From Flavobacterium cellulosilyticum (GTDB lineage: Bacteria; Bacteroidota; Bacteroidia; Flavobacteriales; Flavobacteriaceae), in contig NZ_SMFK01000021.1 in NCBI RefSeq assembly GCF_004349355.1, positions 1 to 51,271 of the forward strand: a stretch of 51,271 nt of DNA, in the 5' to 3' direction. The notes beneath the pieces are model-generated. The model was not told the origin of the DNA. It worked only from the letters and a program-made list of their open reading frames with translations, and searched no databases. A program made the translations under genes and the position numbers. Numbering within the stretch: position 1 is the first letter of the stretch; the number at the start of each line of letters is the position of its first letter. Positions 34,752 to 42,231 of this stretch are shown here, one piece after another.

Positions 34752-35477
34752 ATGAAAATAATAGCAGTCATTCCCGCACGTTACGCATCAACTCGATTTC
34801 ATGCCAAATTAATGCAAGATTTGGGAGGAAAAACCGTGATTTTAAGAACCTACGAAGCAGCACAACAATCCCAACTTTTTCAGGATATTTTTGTGGTTAC
34901 CGATTCTGATCTAATTTTTAATGAAATTGTCACCAATGGCGGCAAAGCCATTATGAGCATCAAAGAACACGAATCAGGAAGTGATCGTATTGCCGAAGCT
35001 GTAGAAAATATGGATGTGGATATTGTGGTAAATGTACAAGGTGACGAACCGTTTATCGATACTGCAGCTTTAGAAAAATTGATTGGAGTATACCAAAACG
35101 ACACCGAAAAGAAAGTAGATTTAGCTTCCTTGATGTGTGAAATCACCGAAGAAGCCGATATTAACAATCCAAATAATGTAAAAGTGGTGGTAAATCAAAA
35201 TGGTTTTGCATTGTATTTTTCACGTTCTGTTATTCCTTATCCAAGAGAAGTTAATGTGGGGGTTCGTTATATGAAACACATTGGGATTTATGCTTTTAGA
35301 AAACAAGCATTAATGGATTTTTATAAGTTACCAATGAAATCATTGGAAGCATCCGAAAAACTGGAACAATTACGCTATTTAGAATTTGGAAAAAGCATCA
35401 AAATGGTCGAAACTTCCCATATTGGAATTGGAATAGACACCAAAGAAGATTTAGAAAAGGCAAGGAAATTAGTATAG
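34752..35477 (+). CDS. kdsB: 3-deoxy-manno-octulosonate cytidylyltransferase (CMP-Kdo synthetase)
   Basis: The 241-aa enzyme activates Kdo with CTP for lipopolysaccharide inner-core synthesis. It has the nucleotide loop IPARYASTRFHAKLMQDLGG at 6-25, VVTDSDLIFNE near 51, EHESGSDRIAEAVE near 74-87, and the metal-binding VNVQGDEPFID near 95-105. SRSVIPYPRE near 158, KHIGIYAFRKQAL near 175 and SLEASEKLEQLRYLE near 197 are also typical. The length is normal. It has no Kdo-pathway neighbours here. Confidence 0.96.
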   Translation: MKIIAVIPARYASTRFHAKLMQDLGGKTVILRTYEAAQQSQLFQDIFVVTDSDLIFNEIVTNGGKAIMSIKEHESGSDRIAEAVENMDVDIVVNVQGDEPFIDTAALEKLIGVYQNDTEKKVDLASLMCEITEEADINNPNNVKVVVNQNGFALYFSRSVIPYPREVNVGVRYMKHIGIYAFRKQALMDFYKLPMKSLEASEKLEQLRYLEFGKSIKMVETSHIGIGIDTKEDLEKARKLV

Positions 35478-35523
35478 AAAACAATTTATATCCTCCATAA
35501 TTTAAAAATATAATTATTTACTA

Positions 35524-36837
35524 ATGAAAAAAATAATATTCCAATTTACTCTTTTGTTGACTATTACAAGTCAAGCACAAATAAAAGCGGATGATGTAAA
35601 AACCTTTACGCTAACAAACGGTATGAAATTTTTGGTTGTGGAAGATTTTTCTATACCAAATGCGAATATGTACTTTTTTTATAAAGTAGGTAGTCGAAAT
35701 GAATACCAGGGAATAACTGGACTTTCTCATTTTTTTGAACATATGATGTTTAATGGTGCCAAAAAATATGGTCCAAAACAATTTGACAGAACTATGGAAT
35801 TTAATGGCGGCGCAAATAATGCCTACACTTCCGAAAATGTTACGGTCTATACCGACTGGTTTCCAGCTGCATCAACAGAAACTATTTTCGATCTTGAAGC
35901 TGATCGAATTTCCAGCTTGAGCATTGATCCAAAAATGGTCGAAAGTGAAAGAGGTGTTGTTTTGAGTGAACGTCGAACAGGTCTTGAAAATTCACCTTGG
36001 CGACTTTTATCACAATCAGTTCAGGCAACTGCTTTTCAGGAGCATCCGTATCATTGGCCCGTTATAGGATATGAAGATGACATGAAAAATTGGACACAAC
36101 AAGACTTGGAGCGTTATTTTAAAACTTATTATGCACCAAATAATTGTGTTGTTGTTGTTTCTGGTGCAATCAAATTAGAGAAAGTAAAAGAATTTGCCAA
36201 GAAATATTTAGAGCCAATTCCTGCGCAACCCGCGCCACCAGTTGTACATATCGTCGAACCAGAACAAATAGGAGAACGAAGAATTACCGTAAAAAAAGAA
36301 GTCGAAACCCCTTATTTAATGATAGGATATCATACGCCGAATTCTAAAAGTGAAGATTATTATGCTTTGAATATATTGAGTTCAGTTCTTTCAAGTGGAA
36401 ATTCTTCTCGATTGTATGCTTCTTTAGTAGATTCTAAAGAGCTTGCCACACAGGTGTTTACTGATTATAGCGATACATTTGATCCTTATCTTTTTAATGT
36501 ATATGCTGTTGCCAATCAAGATGTAAAGGAATCAGACTTAGAGCAAGCCGTTTATGCTGAGATTGAGAAAATTAAAACGGAAGGAATAAGTGAAAAAGAA
36601 CTTCAGAAAATTAAAAACCAAAAATTAATGGAGTTTTACAACCAAGTGGAAACCATTAATGGTAAATCGAATAATATAGGAACTTACGAATTGTTTTTTG
36701 GAGATTATAAAAAAATGTTTGATGCTCCTGCCAATTATAATAAAGTTACAATTGAAGATGTTAAAAAAGTGGCTCAAAAATATTTAATTAAAAGCAATCG
36801 GACTGTAGGAGTTTTAAAATCTAATGTAGAAGAATAA
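35524..36837 (+). CDS. M16-family zinc peptidase, catalytic subunit
   Basis: A 437-aa secreted pitrilysin-family peptidase. A signal peptide (about 1-20, ending ITSQAQ) is present. The inverted zinc motif HFFEH lies at 69-73 (GLSHFFEHMMFNGAKK), and the downstream ligand Glu is expected in the ETIFDLEADR region near 120-129. GVVLSERRTGLENSPWRLL near 140 and the C-terminal M16 half (from about 240) follow. It is 2 bp upstream of a second M16 gene without the zinc motif. In Bacteroidota and other bacteria such pairs form heterodimers in the periplasm; the substrate is unknown. Confidence 0.93.
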   Translation: MKKIIFQFTLLLTITSQAQIKADDVKTFTLTNGMKFLVVEDFSIPNANMYFFYKVGSRNEYQGITGLSHFFEHMMFNGAKKYGPKQFDRTMEFNGGANNAYTSENVTVYTDWFPAASTETIFDLEADRISSLSIDPKMVESERGVVLSERRTGLENSPWRLLSQSVQATAFQEHPYHWPVIGYEDDMKNWTQQDLERYFKTYYAPNNCVVVVSGAIKLEKVKEFAKKYLEPIPAQPAPPVVHIVEPEQIGERRITVKKEVETPYLMIGYHTPNSKSEDYYALNILSSVLSSGNSSRLYASLVDSKELATQVFTDYSDTFDPYLFNVYAVANQDVKESDLEQAVYAEIEKIKTEGISEKELQKIKNQKLMEFYNQVETINGKSNNIGTYELFFGDYKKMFDAPANYNKVTIEDVKKVAQKYLIKSNRTVGVLKSNVEE

Positions 36838-36838
36838 T

Positions 36839-38239
36839 ATGAAAAATACGAATCAAAAATTACTGTTAGTACTCTTTATATTGACAATAAGTTGTACTCT
36901 TTCAGCTCAAAGTTTTAAATTACCTAGTTATTCTTCTTTTAAATTAGCAAACGGCCTTACGGTATCATTAATGGAACAACACGACGTTCCTATTATAAGT
37001 GTTTCTGCAATTTTGCCTGCAGGAGCGATTTATGATAATGAGAAAGCTGGTTTGGCTTCAATAACAGCAATGGCGCTTAAACACGGTACAAAAAATTTTC
37101 CAAAAGTAAAATTAGACGAAGAATTAGATTTTCTAGGTGCAAATCTAAATACCTATGCTACTAAGGAATTTGCTGGTTTATCTTCTGATTTTGCTTCAAA
37201 AGATCAGTCGAAAGTGTTAACAATCATTAAAGAAGTTTTGCTCAATCCAACTTTTGACACTGCTGAATTCGAAAAAGAAAAAAGTCGTTTAATAGTAACT
37301 TTAGGACAACAAAAAGAAAGTCCACGTTCCGTAATAGGCGCTTATTTTGATACTTTATTGTTTGGAAATCATGTTTATGGAAATGTTGTAAGTGGTAATA
37401 AAACTACTGTTGGAAATTTGACAGTAAAGGATATAAAAGATTTTTATAAATCGAATTACAATCCTAATGAAGCTTCCATAAACATTGTTGGTGATTTCAA
37501 ATCAAGTGAAATGAAAGCAACGATTACAAAACTTTTCTCAACATGGGAAAAATCAAATGTAAATATGGATAATTTAGCATCAAAGCCAATTTCTCCTCCT
37601 CTATATAACAACGTTTTATTAGTGAATAAAGAAGATGCCAAAGAGACCACTTTTTATATTGGTGCTTCTGGTGTAAGCAGAAATAATCCTGATTTTATTG
37701 CTATTGAAGTAGTTAATACGTTGTTTGGAGGACGGTTTACATCAATGCTCAATGATGAATTGAGAGTAAATTCGGGTTTGACCTACGGTGCTGGAAGTAG
37801 ATTTAATAATTTTAAATATGGAGGTTCATTTTACATTAGCACATTTACTGCAAGTAAAACGACAGAAGCAGCTATTGATAAAGCATTGGAAGTATTGAAT
37901 AAATTACATTCCACAGGCATTGATGAAAAAGCACTTACATCGGCTAAAAATTATGTAAAAGGACAATTTCCACCAGATTATGAAACAACAGAACAATTGG
38001 CCGGACTGTTATCGCAAATGTTTTGGTACAATCTTGATCAATCTTTCATCAATAATTTCGAAAAAAATGTGGATAGTCTTAACTTGACAAAAGCCAACCA
38101 AATTATAGCCAATTATTTCCCTAAAGACAAATTACAATTTGTATTAATTGGTAAAGCAGATGAGATTAAAAAAATAGCTGAAAAATATGGCAAAGTCCAA
38201 GAAGTTGAGATAGCAGATGATATTAATAAAATGAAATAA
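36839..38239 (+). CDS. M16-family peptidase-like partner lacking the zinc motif
   Basis: The 466-aa protein has a signal peptide (about 1-23, ending CTLSAQS) and the M16 fold. At the place of HxxEH it reads GLASITAMALKHGTKN, so the zinc site and catalytic Glu are missing. The second half keeps the R/Y pair region in LNDELRVNSGLTYGAGSRFN near 302-321, which in M16B enzymes contributes to substrate binding. It is almost certainly the non-catalytic subunit of a heterodimer with the preceding gene (gap 1 bp). A weak GGGA/TCCC hairpin with T run follows at about 38248-38272. Confidence 0.92.
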   Translation: MKNTNQKLLLVLFILTISCTLSAQSFKLPSYSSFKLANGLTVSLMEQHDVPIISVSAILPAGAIYDNEKAGLASITAMALKHGTKNFPKVKLDEELDFLGANLNTYATKEFAGLSSDFASKDQSKVLTIIKEVLLNPTFDTAEFEKEKSRLIVTLGQQKESPRSVIGAYFDTLLFGNHVYGNVVSGNKTTVGNLTVKDIKDFYKSNYNPNEASINIVGDFKSSEMKATITKLFSTWEKSNVNMDNLASKPISPPLYNNVLLVNKEDAKETTFYIGASGVSRNNPDFIAIEVVNTLFGGRFTSMLNDELRVNSGLTYGAGSRFNNFKYGGSFYISTFTASKTTEAAIDKALEVLNKLHSTGIDEKALTSAKNYVKGQFPPDYETTEQLAGLLSQMFWYNLDQSFINNFEKNVDSLNLTKANQIIANYFPKDKLQFVLIGKADEIKKIAEKYGKVQEVEIADDINKMK

Positions 38240-38373
38240 TAAAAATTGGGATTTAATTCCCTTTTTTTATGCACATTTTTTATTCCAGATTCTTCATTAG
38301 ACTCTTAAGTAGTTTTTATAAAATCTATGTTTAAAATTTTTATATAAATTCCAGTATTTAACTGATTTCTAAT

Positions 38374-39036
38374 TTAAATACTTTCAATTAGTAGTAATTC
38401 GTTGGTTGCATCAATTCCATGCAAGTTTTGAACTTTAAATTGGTAAGAGTCAAAACATTTGATATAATCTTGGTTAATTTGTTTTTGATTATTGTTTAAA
38501 ACCATTGTATTAAAAAGGATAAAACCGTTTGGTTCTAATAAAGCACAAATTCTATCTGTAAAATAAGTCTCAAACAAAAAACTGGGCATTTTTAAATCTT
38601 GAAAAACATCAATAATAATTAAATCAAATTTATCGCTTGTTTTCATTACAAAATTAAATGCATCATCTATAATGATTTCAGTATTAGTGATTTCATTCAG
38701 TTGAAAATATTTATCTGCAATATCAATTACCTTTTTATCTATTTCAACTCCAATTATTTTTCCTTCAAATTTAATTTCTTCCACCAATGTTTTAATAACA
38801 CTTCCACCAGCAACTCCTAATACAAGAATTTTATTCATTTTATTGATTCGTTCGAAACCAATAGTCTGCAATCCTTTTCTAAGAATACGTTGCAAATTCC
38901 CATAAGAGTAATTCGTGTTTTCGCTGTCTAAAACTAATTTTCCGTTAGTCCAAGTAATTTCAAGAGATTTACTAATGGTAGAATTTTGTTTATAAATGTT
39001 AATTGGAATTAAATAGCTTAAAAATTTTTTGAGCAT
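38374..39036 (-). CDS. Spermidine-synthase-like methyltransferase-fold protein
   Basis: A 220-aa protein from the ATG at 39036 (an in-frame TTG at 39054 would add six residues). It has the Rossmann core of polyamine synthases: ILVLGVAGGSVIKTLVEE near 70, IIGVEIDKKVIDIADKYF near 92, the acidic DAFNFV near 121 and DLIIIDVFQDLKMPSFLFE near 135. The short N-terminal beta region has SLEITWTNGKLVLDS. The GGGDG motif of true spermidine synthases is GVAGGS here, and no S-adenosylmethionine decarboxylase is adjacent. Function in aminopropyl transfer is therefore doubtful; such single-domain homologues are frequent and uncharacterised. It is far from the speA cluster. Confidence 0.8.
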   Translation of the reverse strand: MLKKFLSYLIPINIYKQNSTISKSLEITWTNGKLVLDSENTNYSYGNLQRILRKGLQTIGFERINKMNKILVLGVAGGSVIKTLVEEIKFEGKIIGVEIDKKVIDIADKYFQLNEITNTEIIIDDAFNFVMKTSDKFDLIIIDVFQDLKMPSFLFETYFTDRICALLEPNGFILFNTMVLNNNQKQINQDYIKCFDSYQFKVQNLHGIDATNELLLIESI

Positions 39037-39143
39037 TAGAAATGTTTTTATCAAAAATAGGAGAATAATGTTAATTTTAAAGTAAACGAGTCTTTAATTA
39101 GCTACATTCAAGTTGTAAATTAATTTTCTTGCGAATTATTGAT

Positions 39144-39695
39144 TGTACAATCGAAGACGCTTTTGATGAAAATATCCCAAAAAGTGTTCCCATGGTTATT
39201 CCACGTACAAGCTGGCACGATTTCTATTTAGGTATTTTCACTAACGGAATTGTGGGTTTATAAATGAATTTTATAGCTAAAAAAGAACTGTTTCGTTTCC
39301 CACTTGGATTTTATTTTAAAGGGATGGGCTGTGCGCCAATAGATAGAACAGATGGTTTAAATAAAGTTGAAGCAATAGTAAAAATATTTTAAAAATAAGA
39401 TGAGTTTAGCCATGCAATTTCTCCAGAAGGAACTAGAAAAAAAGTTAACGATCTTAAAACAGGTTTTTATTATATCGCATTAAAAGCAAATGTGCCCATT
39501 ATTCCTGTTGCTTTTGATTTTGGTACAAAAACAGTAAAAATAGGTGATGTGTTTTATCCTACTTCAAATTATGAAAATGATTTGAAATTTCTACTATGCC
39601 ATTTCAAGGATGTAAGTGGAAAGATTCAAAAATATGGTTTCAATTCCGAAAATAATTATTCGGGTGAATATGTATTAAAAGTTCCATTTTTATAA
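39144..39695 (+). pseudogene. PlsC-type 1-acyl-glycerol-3-phosphate acyltransferase pseudogene
   Basis: One reading frame can be followed through the whole span with three TAA stops (after SWHDFYLGIFTNGIVGL, at about 39261; and two close together in IF*K*DEF, about 39390). Between them the family is obvious: TSWHDFY, MNFIAKKELFRFPLGFYFK, CAPIDR, NKVEAI, SPEGTRKK and LKTGFYYIAL. Related intact proteins read about GLEMNF and FEKxDxFR at the stop positions, so at least two stops probably arose from GAA. The HxxxxD catalytic motif also reads RTSWHD, with the His lost. No ATG start is evident. The 3' end overlaps the convergent XRE gene by about 40 bp. Confidence 0.85.
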
Positions 39696-40129
39696 AAAAT
39701 CACAATTCGATCAATTTCGATATTACTTTTTTGTTGGATATTAATTTGATTTTTTAAATCAGAATCTATTTCATTTTCTTCACTTTTAGTTTCAATTATT
39801 TTTTCTTCAAAAACATCTAATTGTCTTTCTAATTTTGGCGCTGTGAATTGACGACTTGATTTAGAAGAGGAAGCAGGTATTTCGTTATCAATTTTATAAT
39901 CTGATTTAGGAAATGTTCCTTTACCATTCAATATCCAATATAGATCTACTTCAGGATAAACCTCTAAAATTTTGAGTATAAAATCTAAACTTGGTTTATT
40001 TCTCCCTGATAAAAGATGAGATAAACTGGACCTTTGTACACCAATATTATCAGCAAATGAAGAAGCGTTTACTCCATAATATTCAAGAATAATTTCTAAT
40101 CTTTTGATAAAATCTTCGTGGTTTATCAT
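39656..40129 (-). CDS. XRE-family transcriptional regulator
   Basis: From the ATG at 40129 the protein is 157 aa. Residues 5-65 form a Cro/C1-type HTH (DFIKRLEIILEYYGVNASSF, then IGVQRSSLSHLLSGRNKPS), ending in VDLYWILNGKGTFPKS. The rest is a polar, charged linker and a short C-terminal strand region (IEIDRIVIFYKNGTF) that may aid dimerisation. In-frame codons upstream of 40129 exist but would lie across the promoter. It is divergent from an M14 carboxypeptidase gene, and five TTAC-N4-GTAA palindromes lie between them; it is the likely protein that binds them. The 3' end overlaps a pseudogene. Confidence 0.88.
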   Translation of the reverse strand: MINHEDFIKRLEIILEYYGVNASSFADNIGVQRSSLSHLLSGRNKPSLDFILKILEVYPEVDLYWILNGKGTFPKSDYKIDNEIPASSSKSSRQFTAPKLERQLDVFEEKIIETKSEENEIDSDLKNQINIQQKSNIEIDRIVIFYKNGTFNTYSPE

Positions 40130-40440
40130 TGTAAATTGTATTAATAACATCTTAATTACAAATGTAATATAAATGTATGAAATAACCAAAATTACAATTG
40201 TAATATAAAAATATTTTCGTACATTTTAATAAAGTAAAACTTAATATAAAGTATTTTATATATCTGAATATTATTATTTTAAATGTAAATATATTACCTG
40301 TATACAATTGTCAATTATAAATTGAAAAAACAATCCAATACTGATAGTTGTCTTGTTTACATTTGTAATAATAATTTAATTTTTATGTTTTACAATTGTA
40401 ATTATAAAGATGTTTACTTTTGTAAAACAAAAATATACTC
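40130..40440. promoter_or_regulatory. Divergent XRE/M14 control region with five palindromic operators
   Basis: Five copies of a 12-bp palindrome TTAC-N4-GTAA occur at 40156-40167 (TTACAAATGTAA), 40192-40203 (TTACAATTGTAA), 40357-40368 (TTACATTTGTAA), 40390-40401 (TTACAATTGTAA) and 40414-40425 (TTACTTTTGTAA). The fifth contains the plus-strand -7 box TACTTTTG (40415-40422) for the M14 gene, and the fourth overlaps its probable -33 TTG (40396-40398, spacing 16). The first contains, on the minus strand, the -7 box TACATTTG for the XRE gene, with a TTG 20 bp upstream. Binding would therefore block both promoters. Besides these sites the region is plain AT-rich DNA. Confidence 0.75.
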
Positions 40441-41595
40441 ATGGATTTAGAACAATTATTTTATCAAAATAAAGAACAATCATTGCAAGAACGTAATATT
40501 AATTTGGATTCAATTGAACCTATATTACGCAAACTAAATACTAATAATCAATTAGAAATAATAGGAAATTCCGTTCTAGGTATGCCTATTTATAAATACC
40601 AAATTGGTTCTGGAAAAATAAAAATTTTACTTTGGTCTCAGATGCATGGAAATGAAAGTACAACTACGAAGGCGCTGTTTGATTTATTAAATTTAATAAA
40701 CAACGGTTCTGAATTAGCAAAAAAAATTCAATCTAAATTCACTCTTTGTTGCATCCCCATGTTAAACCCTGATGGTGCATTGCTATACACTAGGGAAAAC
40801 GCCAATAAAATTGATTTAAATCGCGATTCTCAAAATCTATCACAACCGGAAAGTATTGTTTTGAGAGCTATTTTCGAAAGTTTCAAACCTGATTTCTGTT
40901 ATAATTTGCATGACCAACGCTCTATTTTTGGTGTAGGAAATACAGGTAAACCAGCTACATTGTCCTTTTTGGCACCTTCTTATAATAAAGCATGTGATAT
41001 AAATGAATCCCGTTTAAGAGCAATTAATTTAATTTCAGGAATTAATGATTTTTTACAGCAATATATTCCGGGTCAGGTGGGGCGTTTTGATGATTCGTTT
41101 AATATAAATTGTATTGGAGATACTTTTCAATCATTAGGAGTTCCAACAATTTTATTTGAAGCGGGACATTTTAAAAACGATTATTTAAGAAATGAAACAC
41201 GTAAATTTGTATTTCTGGCCTATTTATCAAGTTTAAATATAATCGACGAAAACGATATAGTCGCTAACAAAATTGACAAATATTTAAGTATTCCTCAAAA
41301 TAAAGTGGTTTTTTATGATTTTATATTCAAAAATATCAAAATAAATTATGATGGTATTGAAATAATCACGAATTTTGCTGCTCAATATAAAGAGGAATTG
41401 ATAGAAGGAAAAATCTGTTTCAACGCTTATATCATAAAGATTGGGGAAGTTGATGATTTTTTTGGACATTTTGAATACGATGGAAAAGGGGCTAGCTTCA
41501 AAAATGACTTTGGATTATTTCCTGAGATAAATCAAAAAGCTGATTTTTATTTAGATAATCATTTGAAGATTGTAAATGGTTTGATGATTTCTTGA
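40441..41595 (+). CDS. M14-family zinc carboxypeptidase
   Basis: A 384-aa peptidase without a signal peptide, so apparently cytoplasmic. The zinc ligands are the HxxE of SQMHGNESTTTKALFD (about 70-73) and the later His in CYNLHDQRS near 160. The substrate-binding NPDG and IDLNRDSQ (about 114-135) and the catalytic Glu in TILFEAGHF near 240 are in place. About 120 C-terminal residues have no clear domain. It probably removes C-terminal residues from small peptides or cell-wall peptides; the substrate is unknown. It is divergent from the XRE gene and its promoter overlaps palindromic operators, so it is likely repressed by XRE. An Lrp-type gene follows 70 bp downstream. Confidence 0.88.
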   Translation: MDLEQLFYQNKEQSLQERNINLDSIEPILRKLNTNNQLEIIGNSVLGMPIYKYQIGSGKIKILLWSQMHGNESTTTKALFDLLNLINNGSELAKKIQSKFTLCCIPMLNPDGALLYTRENANKIDLNRDSQNLSQPESIVLRAIFESFKPDFCYNLHDQRSIFGVGNTGKPATLSFLAPSYNKACDINESRLRAINLISGINDFLQQYIPGQVGRFDDSFNINCIGDTFQSLGVPTILFEAGHFKNDYLRNETRKFVFLAYLSSLNIIDENDIVANKIDKYLSIPQNKVVFYDFIFKNIKINYDGIEIITNFAAQYKEELIEGKICFNAYIIKIGEVDDFFGHFEYDGKGASFKNDFGLFPEINQKADFYLDNHLKIVNGLMIS

Positions 41596-41665
41596 ATATT
41601 ATCTATACTCTTTGTTAATTATGTAAATTTGTGCAATTGCAATTAATAATATTAATTTAAGAATT

Positions 41666-42145
41666 ATGAGTAAGTTTCGTTTAGATGAAGTAGATCACCA
41701 GATATTAGACATGTTGATCGATAATACTAGAATTCCGTTTACGGATATCGCAAAAAAATTATTAATCTCAGCCGGTACTGTACACGTAAGGGTAAAAAAA
41801 ATGGAAGATGCTGGTATTATAATGGGATCTTCATTGGTTCTTGATTATGACAAATTAGGATATTCATTTATTGCTTATGTAGGTGTGTTTTTAAATAATA
41901 CTTCTCAAACTAAATTTGTTTTACAAAGAATCAACGAAATTCCTTTTGTAACTGTAGCTTCAGTTACAACTGGTAAATTTAATATTTTTTGTAAAATTAG
42001 AGCTAAAGACACCAAACATGCTAAAGATGTAATTTTTATGATCGATGATATCGAAGGAGTTTATAGAACCGAAACGATGATTTCATTGGAAGAAAGTATA
42101 AATGATAAAAAGCGATTAATGCATACCATTTTCAAAAACATGTAA
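41666..42145 (+). CDS. Lrp/AsnC-family transcriptional regulator
   Basis: The 159-aa protein has a winged HTH (about 1-62; LDEVDHQILDMLIDNTRIPF, then AGTVHVRVKKMEDAGII) and a RAM/AsnC domain (about 70-145) with VTTGKFNIFCKIRAKDTKH in the effector loop region. It is not closely similar to the Lrp protein at 27659. The gene has no divergent enzyme partner; it lies after the M14 gene on the same strand with 70 bp between them and is followed by a terminator. Its targets cannot be read here. Confidence 0.93.
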   Translation: MSKFRLDEVDHQILDMLIDNTRIPFTDIAKKLLISAGTVHVRVKKMEDAGIIMGSSLVLDYDKLGYSFIAYVGVFLNNTSQTKFVLQRINEIPFVTVASVTTGKFNIFCKIRAKDTKHAKDVIFMIDDIEGVYRTETMISLEESINDKKRLMHTIFKNM

Positions 42146-42173
42146 TTCATTTGAAAGCTATTACTACATATAA

Positions 42174-42203
42174 CCTCAAGTGAATTCTTGGGGTTTTTTT
42201 TAA
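42174..42203 (+). terminator. Terminator after the Lrp-type gene
   Basis: CCTCAAG pairs with CTTGGGG (one T-G pair) over a 6-nt loop, followed by a T run, about 30 bp after the stop codon and 30 bp before the ppc start. Confidence 0.75.
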
Positions 42204-42231
42204 ATATTATTACCAATTAACTAAAATTACT

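Noticed and set aside
38374..39036. Functional link of the spermidine-synthase-like protein to the speA cluster
   Set aside because: It is about 7 kb away, its substrate loop differs from true spermidine synthases and no decarboxylated-SAM supplier is seen.
39037..39054. TTG at 39054 as the start of the spermidine-synthase-like gene
   Set aside because: The ATG at 39036 gives a normal N-terminus and needs no rare start.
39492..39695. A 67-codon ORF with acyltransferase similarity
   Set aside because: It is the last uninterrupted part of a longer pseudogene with the same frame and upstream family motifs.
39144..39695. Stop-codon readthrough or recoding of TAA in the acyltransferase
   Set aside because: TAA is used as the normal stop in the neighbouring genes and the catalytic His is also lost, so simple decay explains it better.
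40130..40189. N-terminal extension of the XRE protein to 40189
   Set aside because: It would run the coding region across the promoter and operator 1; the ATG at 40129 gives a standard HTH N-terminus (MINHEDF).
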